A DNA stretch of 64,000 nucleotides from Gastrodia elata (lineage: Eukaryota; Streptophyta; Magnoliopsida; Asparagales; Orchidaceae), in contig CM028671.1 in the NCBI GenBank assembly GCA_016760335.1, positions 38,847,456 to 38,911,455 of the forward strand, given 5' to 3'. Of the stretch, positions 32,245 to 44,759 are shown one piece after another (position 1 is the stretch's first letter; each line of letters begins with the position of its first letter). The notes below the pieces were generated by a model. That model searched no databases. It saw nothing but the letters and a program-made list of their open reading frames with translations, and was not told the origin of the DNA. Made by a program: the position numbers and the translations under genes.

Positions 32245-35200
32245 TGTAACAACCCTAAGTTGTTACCATAGCTAGACCTGGATTAATTAAGCTAAAATAA
32301 GGCTTGATTTTGATTCCATAGGATTCAATGGGTCATTCAAAACCTAACCCTAGAAGTCTGGAATCATTTGGAGCTAAAATAGGAAATTTAGTATTTTTGG
32401 TTATTTTTAAGCCCTGAAAAATACCTAAATTATTTTGATCTCCAAATTAAAATTTGATTTCATTATTGAATTCATCATAGCCTAATTAGCTAAGGGTGAA
32501 ATTTTGGAAATTTTTGGACCTCATTTGATCCTAAATTGGATTTGGATAATTTAAGAATAATTATATATTATTTAATTAATTTTATTTATATTTAAAATTA
32601 ATTTTTATGAAAAAAAAAAAACCCGGGATTTACTGTCGGGACCGCGGCAGATGCGCTGCGGGGTCCCGACAGCGGCGCACGCGTTTCGGCCACCTGATGC
32701 ATTAGCACGCATCCTGGCGCAAACCATCGAATGGCGGGATCTCCTCTGTGTTAAGATTAAATCGTAAGCATTAAATCCATCGTGCGTATCCAACGGCTAC
32801 CACCCTATCCCGTTAAGTAACACATCAGAGCCGTTCGAGACCAACGGTCGCTCCATCAGACGGCAGAGATGAACTCGAGCACTGTGGATCGTCTCCCTCG
32901 CCTCACCCGTCTGCATTTGCCCCCCACCCCCCGATAGCCAAGATCCTCCCTGTCGCATGGCAGTATGGGAAAACCACCGAAATTCTTCTCCTTCCCTCGA
33001 CACGTTCGTCTGGCCGGCTGCCTTCTCCCCAAATTGCCCATAGCCGTTGGCCCGAGCCATTCCCTTCGTCCCGAGCTTTTCACCATTGCCCGAGCTCTGG
33101 AAACCACCCCCATAGCTCCCTCAGGCCTATAAATACCCCTAGTGATTCACATTGAGTCCCTTTGCTCACTGTGAACCCACAATTTCCCCAATTGAAGTCT
33201 CCAGAGCTCCCGTCTTCCACGGTGAATTCTGGCATTCACGAAGCTTGAACCACTGATAGAGGGCCCGTCTGGTGTTCAAACCCCCTGTGAAGCTTCGTCT
33301 GCTGTCCAGGAAGCTCCAGCGCACCTCAATTCCCCTCGGCTAAGCCTATGACCCGACTTGAGGTACAGCCTTCCTCCATTGAAATTTCTTCAGCTCATTT
33401 CCATTGTCTTCTGGATTGAGCCCTGGATGTCGTCTTGAGCACCTTAGCCAACTAGGAAACTTGTGATGATTGTCGCCTGGGGCTAAGCTAGCTCGAGTCG
33501 ATCGTATCGATCAACTGAGCTAGCCGCCGAGCCAATGGCTGAGGTCGAGTAAGGACCCAGCGATTGGCTGCGCCTCAGGTTAAGATAGGTTCGAGGTTTG
33601 ACTCGCCTCACTTCCCTGAACGTGTAGGGATCGAACCCCGGTCAAATTGAGGGCTCTGTGAGGAGAATTCTCCCCTCACAGTCGGCTTGAGATGCCCGTA
33701 TCGAAGGCGTCTCGGTCGAGTAGCACCCCGTCAATCCAGAGGGATCCGGAGGGATCCAAATGGGGGTTCTTGGTTCAATCGACGCGTCTTGACTCCCTGA
33801 ACGTGTAGGGATCGAATTGATCCTTGTTGTCGCCAGAACCCCGAGAATTTTGGCGCTGAAGCTCGGCTGACTTGGGACCCGTCGAGAGGAAGGAGACGAA
33901 GTCGCGGTTTCTGGGCTGGGCCGACCCGTGACCCGTGTGGTTCTGATTTTGGGCCGCGCGTAATTAATATTTATTGGATGACATTTTTAATGATTGCGAA
34001 TTAAATTAATTAAACCCTATAGTTTTAATTTAAATAAACATTCATATTAAAATAATTTAATAACTTTTGCTATACTGATCCAAATAGTATGATCCAATAT
34101 ACCATTTGAATCAGAAAAACACAAAGAACCTAAATATAAAATAAAATTTCAGATCCAATGCTTGGATTTAAAAAATATTTGCCAAACTTTTTGCTATCCT
34201 TAATTAAATCATATTAAATTTAATAATTATTCAAATATGGAGATTAAGGGCTCTGATTGCTCCATAGGCCCTAGAGAATAATTGGAGACCCTTAAAACTA
34301 GTTTTGAATATTTATTTTTCTTAATTACCCCTTAATCACCCTAATTAATGATTAGTAAATTTAACCTTAATTAAGTCTCAAATATAGGGTAAGTAAGTTC
34401 CTAATGCTATATTAAGTCTATTAGAACCTAAGTGTAAGGTTGGATTGTCCTAAAGATGCCTATTTTCACTAATCACCCTAATTGGCTTAATTAAGTAATT
34501 AATGATAATTAGTTTAATTAAGTGGTTAAAAATCTGAGACAAGTAAAATTCCTACTCTATTAATCAATATGAAACACATTAAAATAGATTTGGGTTAGTT
34601 TGGATAACTAAACCCTAAAATTCCAATTTTAGCCTTAACAGGGGCAATTTGGTCATTTTTACCAAAGTGTGTTTAAATGCTCCTTAAACTTGGAAATTTC
34701 AGTAAACTACCCTAAGTTAAATTAGAAATATTCTCTGAACTCTTAGACTGATAATAATGTAATGTGATCATTTATTTAAGAAATCTTCAATTTAACCCTG
34801 ATTAAGACACTTAGATCTTAAGTGAAGTTAAAAGAAGTCACTTAAGCTTAACACTTAAATGTAATCATTTCAAAAGTTACTTGATAAGTTCAAACTAGTT
34901 AAATTATATGCTTAAATATTAAAAGAAACAATAATGGAACATCCTAAATAAAAATTTAGCTTAAAGTCTAAAGTAATCAAACCTCAGATCCTTAGATCTT
35001 AAGTAGCCCTAAAAGGATCAATATGAGTTTGATATTTAATCTAATACTTAAAATTGTTAATTTCTACCTAAATAAGCTCCATATAGTTTAACTATGAACT
35101 TGGATTCTAAAAGAATCACAAATGGAAGCTCTTAAGATAAAACTCTAATTTAGAAATCTAAAGCGATCAAACCTCAGATCCTTAGATCTTAGATCTTAGA

Positions 35201-37098
35201 CTTAGGTCTTCAATTTGAATTAAACCATCTCCAATTGAAATTCTTTAAATGATTAATTATTTAATCTCTTGAAACCTTCCATATCGTTATAGGATGATTC
35301 AATCTATAAGATAATGAAATTATCTTAATGGTTGAACATAGATCTTAGAATCTCAAGTTCTTAATCAATTGTTTTATCTTATAATCAGTAGAAAAGCCTT
35401 TCACTAAGTTCTTAGTCCCTGAATCTTTCAGCTCATTTGATCCTTTACCTTTAATTTGGGTAATAAGTGTGAACCCTAGATCCTAGTTAGAAATTTACCT
35501 TGGATTTAGGATTTGGACTCAACATAGGGTTTAAGTTCTAAATCCTTAAATCTTGATTTACTTAATCAAGATTTGGGTAAGAAAGTAAAATATAAATAAA
35601 TTAGGTGGTTGATTTACTTACTTAACCCATATAATCATCACATGATTTTGGATTAGAACTTGTTATATTCTAATATTAACTTTAAGGACGTAAATCTGAG
35701 ATTCTACTTGATAGCTGGATATTGGAGATCCTAAACTTGTACCTTCTCAGAGTAGTTAAATTGGGTAATTAGATAACATCAGATGTCATATAGTCTAGAT
35801 TAAGTCTCTTGCTTACATTGACTAGATTGGTTGGCATTCCTTAGATATTGAACCTTATCCCTTGAGCATAATAGGGGAACTTAGGATATGGATGATGCAT
35901 CCTAAGTTAGTATTTGAATTGCATATCATTCGATTTTGCCTTGTTCATAGTTGGTAGAATATATCCTAGCTTAGTATGCCTCTTCAATAGTAGTATTGTA
36001 TAAACTGGACTCAGACCTAACATATTTGGATGGCTGGGCTGGGGATCGATTGATTGATATTGGAGGCCCTGGATGGCCTATTTGTTGATATGGCAGTACT
36101 ATGTCTTAGGCTTATTACTACTTTAGCTATATTGTTCAATATGGTTATCTTATTTACTTTACCATATACTTTAGTGGCCTTATTTTCAGTATTTGCTCAC
36201 TTTGCCACATGTCTCAGTGGCTTTATAGATTGCTTCATTTTGCCACATGTCTCAGTGGCTTTTCTTTCCTTTTTCCATTCTTGACTAGCATGTTGTACGT
36301 ATACTCATATGACTTAAATATATTTTGGCATGTTTAGGATGTTAGAATTGCATATTTTCAGTACTTGTGTTCCTTTATATACTCAGCATGTGTAACATGA
36401 TCATAAGCATGATAAGTTCAGAATTGTATTGTAGTTGCTATTTCTTTTAGCTTTTAGCCTCACCTTGTTTATTTTGCATTGTATGCTAGCTATAAATGGA
36501 TATTTTATAGTTACCTATTTCCTTCATAGCTTGTTGCACTATTTACTGCTTGCATGTGTAGTTAAATTTAAATGTGACATCTTTAAATGTTCAGTTCATT
36601 AAAATAGCCTAAAATGTACTTAGATAATTGTCTAACTGTAACCTTTTTGTTTTGTTGGCTGGGGCCCTGGCATTTGTGATATCGAAAAATGTCAGATTCA
36701 GACGTGTTCGTGGGCATTATCGCAGAAGAGGAGCAGGTTCAAGAGGTGGATTGTGCTGCTGCTGTTTAGTTAGATTTTGCCTTTGTTTCAGTGAGATTGA
36801 GAGACATTTTCATTTTCTTTAAACTTCAGTTTGTAATAATTAATTCTGGATGTATGTTATTTTCTGCATTGTGATGAGTTACTATATTGCATTTTCTTTT
36901 CCTACTATGTATGCTTGTGGTTGTTACTCTATTATTCATTGCGTCCGCCACTTTGATACTTGTATATTGATGATGTTATAGTACTTGGTGACGAGTCCTT
37001 GGCTTAAGGTAGGTTGGGTTTACCTAACTTTACCTAAGTTGGGGATTTGCCATAGTTGAAGCATCGTACTTCTATATTGTCAGTATGAGGGCCCCACA
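32245..37098 (+). mobile_element. 3' LTR of element 3
   Basis: 4854 bases from TGTAACAACCCTAAG to GGGCCCCACA, followed by the CAAGT duplication. Same architecture as the 5' LTR. The extra 152 bases relative to the 5' copy lie at 35527-35678. The ORFs at 32605-33113, 36054-36284 and 36628-36822 are chance frames that also occur, in altered form, in the 5' LTR. Confidence 0.9.
33128..33135 (+). promoter_or_regulatory. Likely TATA box, 3' LTR of element 3
   Basis: TATAAATA after 'ccctcaggcc' in the GC-rich block, equivalent to 22863 in the 5' LTR and 11116 in the LTR of elements 1 and 2. If active in the 3' LTR it would drive read-out into flanking DNA at 37.1 kb. Confidence 0.5.
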
Positions 37099-37103
37099 CA
37101 AGT
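37099..37103. repeat. Target site duplication, right (CAAGT)
   Basis: CAAGT directly after the terminal CA of the 3' LTR, identical to 21973-21977. Together they prove that both LTRs belong to one insertion event. Confidence 0.9.
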
Positions 37104-37296
37104 TAATTGGATAATCTTTATTATTTAGTAATCAAGAGACTTAGTCTTCTCTAGGGAGTCCCCTAAATTCCCCAAGTCTTATATAGTGCTTATAAATTAA
37201 TAGTCACCGCATTCTCCTTCAGTTCTTAGACATACTTGGGATCTTTAATTGATGAATTCATTCCTTGCATGTATGTTATGTAATCTTGAATTGGTG
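37104..37296. other. Flank of element 3, repeat-like
   Basis: No coding signal. The part at 37190-37296 resembles 19880-19990 ('gcattctccttcagttctta...gatgaattcattcct'). It ends where RNase H sequence of element 4 begins. Confidence 0.35.
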
Positions 37297-38274
37297 ATAG
37301 CTTTTGCCTCTAGGCAATTTAAACCTAATGAGAGAAACTACATTGTTCATGACCTAGAACTGGCTACGGTAGCTTTTACCGCTAAAATCTGAAGACACAA
37401 TGTGTATGGAGTTAAGTGTGAGATACTTGTAGATCATCAAAGTCTAAAATATATCCTTACACAAACAGAACTTAATTGCAGGATGCGTAGATGGCTAGAA
37501 CTAATCTGTGATTATGAATCAAAAATTCAATATCACTCTTAACTCCAGATAAATTATCCTAGTTAAAGTTAACATGATAGCAGATGCCATGAGTTGTGTG
37601 GTGAAATTGTCATCTATTTGTTGTAATTGTGCATTAGTTGAAGATTTTGAGAGGCAAAATCTTGAGTTAATCAGATCAGTGAATTTGCATAAGGTCTTGT
37701 TGCTAATCAGATTATATCTTTGCTTAGAACAAGAATCATTAAAGCTCAAAAAAAAGATGAGAGCTACTCCATGCTAAAGTCTGATTTATAAAATTGAAAG
37801 AAATGAAAATTGTGAATAGATGGTGACAATGTACTTTTTCAAAATAAAAGATTATGGGTTACCAATAAGCCATAATTATAAATTCTTTTGGAAGCCAACA
37901 ATTCAAGATACATTATCCATCCTAGGAGTAAAATGATGTACCAGGACTTGAAGAAGCTCATCACTAAGAAGGTTTTTGCTAGATCCAAATCAGCAAATTT
38001 AGGTTCCTACAGTCAAGCTGCAACATGACTTAACTTTGTCATCAAGCCTATTAGATTTTTTGGATGAGAACTCAAGTAATTGAAGAACCCCAGTATCCCA
38101 ATGATTAAAATTCATTGTCAAAATCACTCAATTAAAGGATCCACCATGGAAAAAGAGGAGGATGTGCAGAAGTGGTTTCTATAATTCCTTAATTAAGTAT
38201 TTTATAAACTTTCATTTTCAAAATTTCAACTTGTTCTGAAAAAATTCATTAACGCATTCAGGACGACACCTCTT
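37297..38274 (+). pseudogene. RNase H-integrase-chromodomain remnant (element 4)
   Basis: RNase H: 'VIAFASRQFKPNERNYIVHD', 'LELATVAF', 'LVDHQSLKYI', 'RRWLELICDY' (37297-37540), then a decayed 'MIADAMS' (37574). The 37574-37777 ORF continues the linker. Integrase is reduced to 'HPRSKMMYQDLKK' near 37918-37955, and nearly all of the catalytic core is deleted. The chromodomain resumes at about 38060-38185 as 'NPSIPMIKIHCQNHSIKG' and 'EKEEDVQKW'. Sequence divergence from elements 1-3 suggests an older or different Tekay subfamily. The left end is cut; upstream pol is absent. Confidence 0.75.
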
Positions 38275-38289
38275 TTAAGAGGGGGAGTA
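38275..38289 (+). other. Polypurine tract of element 4
   Basis: Purine-rich TTAAGAGGGGGAGTA between 'aggacgacacctctt' and the LTR start TGTAATAACCC, as in elements 1 and 3. Confidence 0.7.
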
Positions 38290-41200
38290 TGTAATAACCC
38301 TAGTATTGTTACTCATTATTGGGTAGTCTAAGTAGTTTTAAAACTTCACCAATAGACGCCTAGGGACATTAAGAGCTAACCCTTGAAAATTAGTGAAATT
38401 TGGAGATCATTTAATTTTGACATTTATTTTGAGCAATTAAATAACCTTAAAATTAAGAAAATCAAATTGAGCTCCACTTAAAATATCTAATTTCTCACCC
38501 CCATATTAGTTAGGTTAAAAAATTTTTAATTTTTTGGAACTCATTTGATAGCTCAATTTTAATTATTAAGATTATTACAATTAATTAACTAATTTAAAAT
38601 TTTGAAAATTCCATTTACCTTTCATCCGAGAAGCGATGGATCCACTGTGCTGGGCTGAACATAGGACAACGAGCCCGTGAAATCATGGCCTTTGCATCTT
38701 TTCCTCAGCCAAAATGGACAACTGAGGAACAACCTGATAATACTTATAAGATCTGATAGTTAGATTGATCCATCAATCCAATGGCCCCAACAGGATAGGG
38801 TACAGTTACCTTATCGTGTTCCGTTGACTTGGCCACGACCATGCATGGTGCAGGTGGGCTGTGCTATAGCCACTTAGTCGATCGATGGCGGGCTCTTATT
38901 TAGGCCCTAATACCTCCCAATCCCTTCTCCACTCTGAACTCTACTTTATGGTCACGTTAATTGTAGCTCAGGATGAAGCGATTGCCGAGGAAAGCTCATG
39001 GAAAGAAGCTCGCAAAAGTGAACGGTACTCCTTTTTTCCCAGCAGTAGAACCTCGCATTTCAATTTTGTTTTTTGTTTTTGTTATTCCATTGTCATAGGC
39101 TAACTATTGTTTGATAGGGTCAATTTGACCCTATCAAATCTAATGGACAAATCGTGGCTCGAGAAGCTATAGTGCTCATTAGTACCCAAGCCACAATGAG
39201 AGCCTTGAATGATCCCTATGTTTTATGATGCCTGGGACCAGTGAGATTAAGCACATTAGGAAGGCCTGGTCCCATGGCGTGCTGCAGCTATAATCGTTGG
39301 TGTTATGGGTTACTATGGGGGTCAAATTTTAACCCCACGGTAACCCTAACCCCAGAAAGTTAGGGTTAGAGGGACAAGTAGCTCGGTCAATTTTGGAATG
39401 GGGGTTCTTATAAACCCTGTGTAGTCCATCTCATGGAGAACATTTTGGTTCCTAACTCGACTCCTAGGATGGCCTAGTTGAGAACAGATTAAGGATAATT
39501 TGTAAGACCCTAGGCCCTCCCCGACGGACATTTGTGATGAACAGTGTCAAGCGGGTCGGCCCCGATCCGTGCGGCATTGTCCATCCAATTTGTGGGCACA
39601 ATCAGCTTGCATGGGTGTAGTTATCGCGGGCTTGATCAACCCAAGGCTCGCGTGCGTGGAGATTCGCAGAGGATTAATATAAAAAATTAATACTTAAATC
39701 AATTTAAATTAATTACATTACTTTTTAATTACACATCCAAACATAGCAAAATAATATACCATAATGTTCAGAAAAATAAGTAGAACATTATATGGGATTT
39801 AATTTAGGTTTTGACTAATACTTTTACTAATCAACTTTAAATTGTCAATAAGAGTAATTAAATTTTAATTAAGCCAAATATGTCTAATTTGACTCAACTT
39901 TACTATAAGGAATCCATATTTATTGAATTCACCTCATTTGGGCATCAATTAGAAAATGTGTATTTTTTTCACTTCATTTAATTAACATTAAATTCACCTG
40001 TTTTCGAATTTTCCTACTTTAGTTTCCTAAGCCCTAGGGTAGTAAACCCAAACTTAGAATAAGACGTGATTCTGCCTAAGGGCATGCCTTTAATAAAGAA
40101 ACATTTGGGTTGATCATATGGTAAGCTTAGTTCTATTAAACTGAAGAAAGAGCCTCAACTTTAGAATTATGAAGATAGTGTGAAAATATAAGAATTAATT
40201 TAGTGATTGATTATTAAAATTGCCCTAAGCCTTAGGATAAAATAGATTGGTTAGTTTCTATGACTATAAAAGCATTGGTAGAAATCTTGAAAAGATAGAT
40301 TATGCTTAACTTAATACCTTTCATTCCTTAGATGTAGGAGTAACTTAAACTATCTTAGCATTGTAGATGATTAAATAGTAAGCTATAGAGCATTATAGTG
40401 GCCAAACCACAAAGCTAACCATAAGATTCCTATTGGAAATAATACGACTTAGAACCTAATGGTTATAACAACCATCACTTTAGAACCCTTTATATTAAAA
40501 CTATTAGTGACTATTTAACAAATTGGTATAGTTAATGATTTAGGATTGTTTAAACCTTAAATACCTTAATGAACTTATGGCTAGCAAACCCTCAAACTAA
40601 TCTTCTAGTTGATATGTCAACACTAGTGTAAGTTTAGTAGCTTAGAAACATAGGAGATATAGTAGTAAGATAGTATTTTAAATCAACTTTTATTTATATT
40701 TATAAACTATTTTGTCATCAATAACCCATAATTAAACTACTATTTTCCAAAACCACAATTACATATAATATTATATTTTAATTTATTCAGAGATTAATAA
40801 TATCTAAGTCAATTGGCAGCTTAATTAGCCTAATCATTAAGGTAGATAACTAAATTAGTTAACAATAGATATCACATTATTTACGATTACCTTGAACTCC
40901 TTGAATACTGCAATGCTTTGAGATTACAACCTAATACATTCATTAAGGCATTGTGCATAAATAACACCTTAAAATATTAAGCATATGGGTTTTATGTGAT
41001 GGACTATTAATCCAAGGTAGGCTATAGAGTGATGTAGAGACCATGGATATCCTAGACGGGGAGTGTGTGTGTGTGTGTTATGGGAAACCTCATTTTACTT
41101 GGATAAGCAGAAATGCTTAACTCCTCATTATTTCTATAATTTTGATAGCAAAACAAGACCTTAAATAAGATAAACAACATAGCATTACATTTCTCATAAT

Positions 41201-42140
41201 CTTATCGATTGTGAATGGATTATCATAGTCATGGGACTATGCTTACTCAGTCTTTAAGACCGAATTTTACATTAAGTTATTGTATAATACTTCTTATTAT
41301 TTTTGTATTACATTCCTTACAATTTTACTTCAGTTTTACTTGCAGTGTATGTTACATATTTACTTTAATTTATGCTTACACTGCCCATGTTAAAATTAGT
41401 TAGCATAATTCAAAATAAACATATTCATATTTTCCTTTATGTTTCATATGCACACTAGTATTCCTAGTCATTAAATGTTGCTTTTTCTTCCTTACATATT
41501 TTGTGCAGGCTAAAGCAACTACTTGTGTGTACTCTACTAATTTGAATTATTTTACTGTCTTTATATACTTTTGTACATATTTCTTTTGTTGCTTAGTGCT
41601 TCACTTACTCAAACAATTGTAATTGGACAATGTGATATCTACTTAACTTAAAATGAAACTTCTTGTAACCCTAAAATGTACTTAGAATTTTTTGGTGTAA
41701 TCACTTATTTCTTTTATAAACTATTCTCTACCATATTAAATACAAAGTATGGTAAATCAGGAGCACCTTGTGGAGCTTGAAGGTAGGTCTAGTTCTGGCT
41801 TGCAATAGTACCTTGAAGATTTGCATTTTTATATTTGTGAGGAAATTGAATTTTATAGCATTCTATAAAATGTTTGTAATAAATTGGACTCTGGATATTT
41901 TTACTTTCTTTTCTGTGATAGATGTATTTTTGTTTTCTTTATTATGTTTGATTTGGATGATGTATATAGATATACTTATATACTTTGCTCTTTTAATTAT
42001 TAATTTTCTTTGTCTCAAAAATATTCTTGGTCGAATAGTACTTTATAATGAGCTAGATTTTTTCTAATTTAGTGTTAAATCTAAGATAACACCAAGTGTT
42101 GGATTAGAAATCACTAACTTAGCACTAGGGCATTATACCT
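38290..42140 (+). mobile_element. 3' LTR of element 4 (Tekay type), 3' end uncertain
   Basis: Begins TGTAATAACCCTAGTATTGTTAC after the polypurine tract. A GC-rich block at about 38620-39670 and a long AT-rich part follow. The region 41640-41930 has landmarks shared with the LTRs of elements 1-3 ('cctaaaatgtacttag', 'tttgtaataa...ctggat'). The last ~100 bases are too diverged to place the terminus; 42140 is an estimate. A (GT)8 run is at about 41064-41080. ORFs at 38885, 41215 and 41768 lack motifs. Confidence 0.65.
39110..39138. repeat. Perfect inverted repeat in LTR of element 4
   Basis: TTTGATAGGGTCAA, one T, then TTGACCCTATCAAA: 14-base arms with a one-base spacer. It lies in the GC-rich promoter part of the LTR. 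It could form a hairpin or be a dyad binding site; nothing else supports a role. Confidence 0.7.
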
Positions 42141-43349
42141 AGGCTCACCCAAGTAGTTATGTCTAAATTTATCTTTATTTCATGAGATCTTGGACAAACT
42201 CTCAGTCTTTAGTGCTTTGCAAATCTTTTAGTCCCATAATGTGCTCATGTGCCTGTTCCAATTTATACTTTAACTGCTAGTGACGTCAAGACTTGCTTAA
42301 GCACCTAGCTCAACATCTGGGTCCGTCTACACTCTCAGTGATTCCATGGTGAAGTAACATGTTTGTCTCATATCAACCCTAGTTGATTTGCAATCAAATA
42401 ATACTTGTTATAAATCATGCAAGACTCTGTCACATAACTAGGCGCACCTAGGTTGCCAATGAGTCCTTGTTGAAGCAACAAGTGTGTCTCACACTTAGGT
42501 TAATCCCAATTGACTTGCAATCATACCATACTTGCTATAAAGAATGTAAGGTTTTGTCACATAACAATCTCTCAGTTGAAGACTAAGTGTGAGTCTTCAT
42601 TTTCATCTTCTTTTTTTAATGGCTTTCTTTTCTTAGTCGCCAATGGTTATTCAAAACCAACTTTCTCTTCACATTTCATGGTTGATGAAGTAGGCATAGT
42701 CAAAATGTATTTACCTGACCATCTTCATGAACATGTCTATCAAATTTTGACAGGCGTGTCTCTTCTCAAACATTAGATGTGCCCCTTATAGAAATGTTTA
42801 TATGAAGTGATATCAAAGGTGAATGTGCATCATCCTGATGTGGAATGTGACTCTAAGTTATATGAATAACACTCAAGTTGAACTATGTAGTTTGTTATGT
42901 TCTTGTTTGTTGCTCAACTTTTCCATGACACTTTTAACCATATTATCCCATGTATCACCTGTATAATGGAAATACTCTTATTCCTTGGTTGAAGGCTCTA
43001 TGATTTTTGTAGCAATGAAATCAAACACACAACAGTGCCTCTCATAGTGAAAATATATTGATACTCTCCTGTTGTGGATATCTCGTATAATAATGGAGAA
43101 ATAGAAGATATTATTAGCTTCATTGGACTTTAGAATGTAAAGATGTTGCAGGATAAGCCACGCGGTGCTACTAATTCTATAAGATCTATGAAGGGATAGT
43201 TACAAAGAATTAAAGAAGAGTTACACTCAGTCTCCAAATGGAATATTTTTGGGAGTTGGAGTCTGAAGTGCTTTGGGGTGATCAAGAATAGGCTACAAAT
43301 CAAAAAGACTTCGTTGTTTGGTTGGGTTCGATTCCTCGATGACTTCTAC
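42141..43349. other. Unassigned sequence with a two-copy tandem repeat
   Basis: No recognisable gene. Two diverged copies of a unit of about 120 bases lie at about 42339-42442 and 42459-42566 (shared 'gacttgcaatcata'/'gatttgcaatcaaa' and 'tgtcacataac'). The ORF at 42510-42776 overlaps this repeat and shows no motif. The rest is AT-rich and may be leader or gag sequence of the copia remnant that follows. Confidence 0.4.
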
Positions 43350-43960
43350 AAGAGTAAATATAGAAGATGCACCCTTGGACGCATGGAAGCGTGATAGGCA
43401 GAAGCATAGCACATTAAAATATGAAAGGGCAGTTGCTATTGTGACCAACAAAGGTAAGATGAATTACAAGTTTAAAATATGAGTCACAATAACAGTGCAT
43501 TTTTATTTGAATTTAACTAATGCAAGAAGAATTTTGCAAATCTTAAAGATAATTTATATGTGATACCTTTATGTGTAAAAATTGATTTTACTCAGAAGAG
43601 AGTTGATGGAGGGGATGTAGATATTTCCCTCTCAATAGTACCATTGTATTCTACATAGATGACACATGTTGTATTCTAGATCTTGGAGCATTTCATCATA
43701 ATTTCATACAATGAGATAGGTTATAGAGGTACAAGATACTTAATAGTGGTGGCAAAAAAATTGATAATTGCTTGGTGTATTATACAATGGGAATATATAA
43801 GGTTTTCAAGTTCGAATACATTTACGAGGTGGTTCTAGAATTGAAGGATCTAAGATATGCTCCAGATATATAAAAGAACCATGTGTCAATTGGGTCTTTT
43901 AATGTCAAAATTTAATGGGTGATTATTGAGGCAAAAATTACAAGGATCAATGATGTAGCA
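43350..43960 (+). pseudogene. Ty1/copia Gag-protease remnant
   Basis: A broken frame around 43650-43900 reads 'DDTCCILDLGAFHHNF', then S-G-G-K, and 'ELKDLRYAPDI*KNHVSIGS'. This is the pattern of copia protease: L-D-S-G-A-S-x-H, then S-G-G, then D-V-R-H-V-P-x-L-x-x-N-L-I-S. The catalytic D-S-G reads D-L-G. Upstream, 'APLDAWKRDRQKHS' near 43365 may be Gag. No integrase or RT follows. It is an old fragment; the family is uncertain. Confidence 0.5.
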
Positions 43961-44747
43961 CAAAGGCCTACACGAGAGAGTCTGATGATGATACGAGCAT
44001 ATACTAGTAGCTTAAAGACTTGAGAATGTGATAATCTTTCATTTTATTTACATTTTATTTTATTTTAACTTTTATCATGAATAAAATTTGGTAAATTGAC
44101 ATGTGACTCATGAGGGTGATAAGTGTGGATTGGCTTAGCCTTTTATGTGTAGAAGATAACTTAGTCCTTCATGAGAGATTTGGTTTGGGCTGGTTTATAG
44201 TTTATATTGTAATTAGGAATTTCTTATATGAGTATAAGTTTCAAATATCTTGTGTCAACACACAATTGAATGAAACTTTTCTACAAAAGTTTGGCTTGAG
44301 AGCATTTGGTTTTGGTGTGGATAACTAAAGCTCCATTGGTATCCATAATCAGTTTGCTTCAAGGTGTGTATAATTTTGAAGGGATCAATGTGTGCATAAT
44401 CTTGACCAAAGTTAACTGTTTTGTAGTTTTCTTTATTTTCTTATTGTTCAATTTGTTATCTTTCTTGTCTTTTTAAATTATCCAAAATCTACTTCTGTTT
44501 CAGCCATTAAACACCCCTCCAACAAAATATACACAAACCCTGACGCCTTCTCACTTTGTTGTCCATAGCTCCCTTAAACAACTAACAAAAATTCTAAACA
44601 AATATTTTCTAGATCCCTAACATCCTCATAAACATCATCTCAAAGTCTCATCCGATTTTAATTTCATTTGGCCCACCAAATGACTTCTAAACGTTGGATG
44701 GTCATTTATTCACGCTTAACCGTTTTCTTATCTTTGCACCACTATTT
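43961..44747. other. Possible LTR upstream of a primer site
   Basis: Non-coding. It ends just before a tRNA-Met primer-like site at 44748, so it may hold an LTR of roughly 0.6 kb (for example from 'tgtgactcatgagg' near 44101 to 'tgcacca' near 44740). The segment 'tagtccttcatgagag' near 44162 also occurs at 59468 and 59525 in the LTR of the CRM-like element. The 44110-44328 ORF has no motif. Confidence 0.3.
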
Positions 44748-44759
44748 TTGGTATTAGAG
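44748..44759 (+). other. Possible primer binding site
   Basis: TTGGTATTAGAG, the same form as the primer site of element 2, here in a different context. It suggests the start of another element's internal region. Neither LTR of that element is clear. Confidence 0.4.

Larger units (their letters stand above)
21978..37098 (+). mobile_element. Complete Tekay retrotransposon, element 3 (15.1 kb)
   Basis: Two LTRs (21978-26669 and 32245-37098), primer site, extra ORF, gag, protease, RT, RNase H, integrase with chromodomain, polypurine tract, and a matching target duplication. The order protease-RT-RNase H-integrase-chromodomain defines a chromovirus. By eye the LTRs are roughly 95% identical outside one 152-base length difference, so this is the youngest element here. 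Stops and frameshifts still block every long reading frame. It inserted into an antisense Athila element. Confidence 0.9.
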
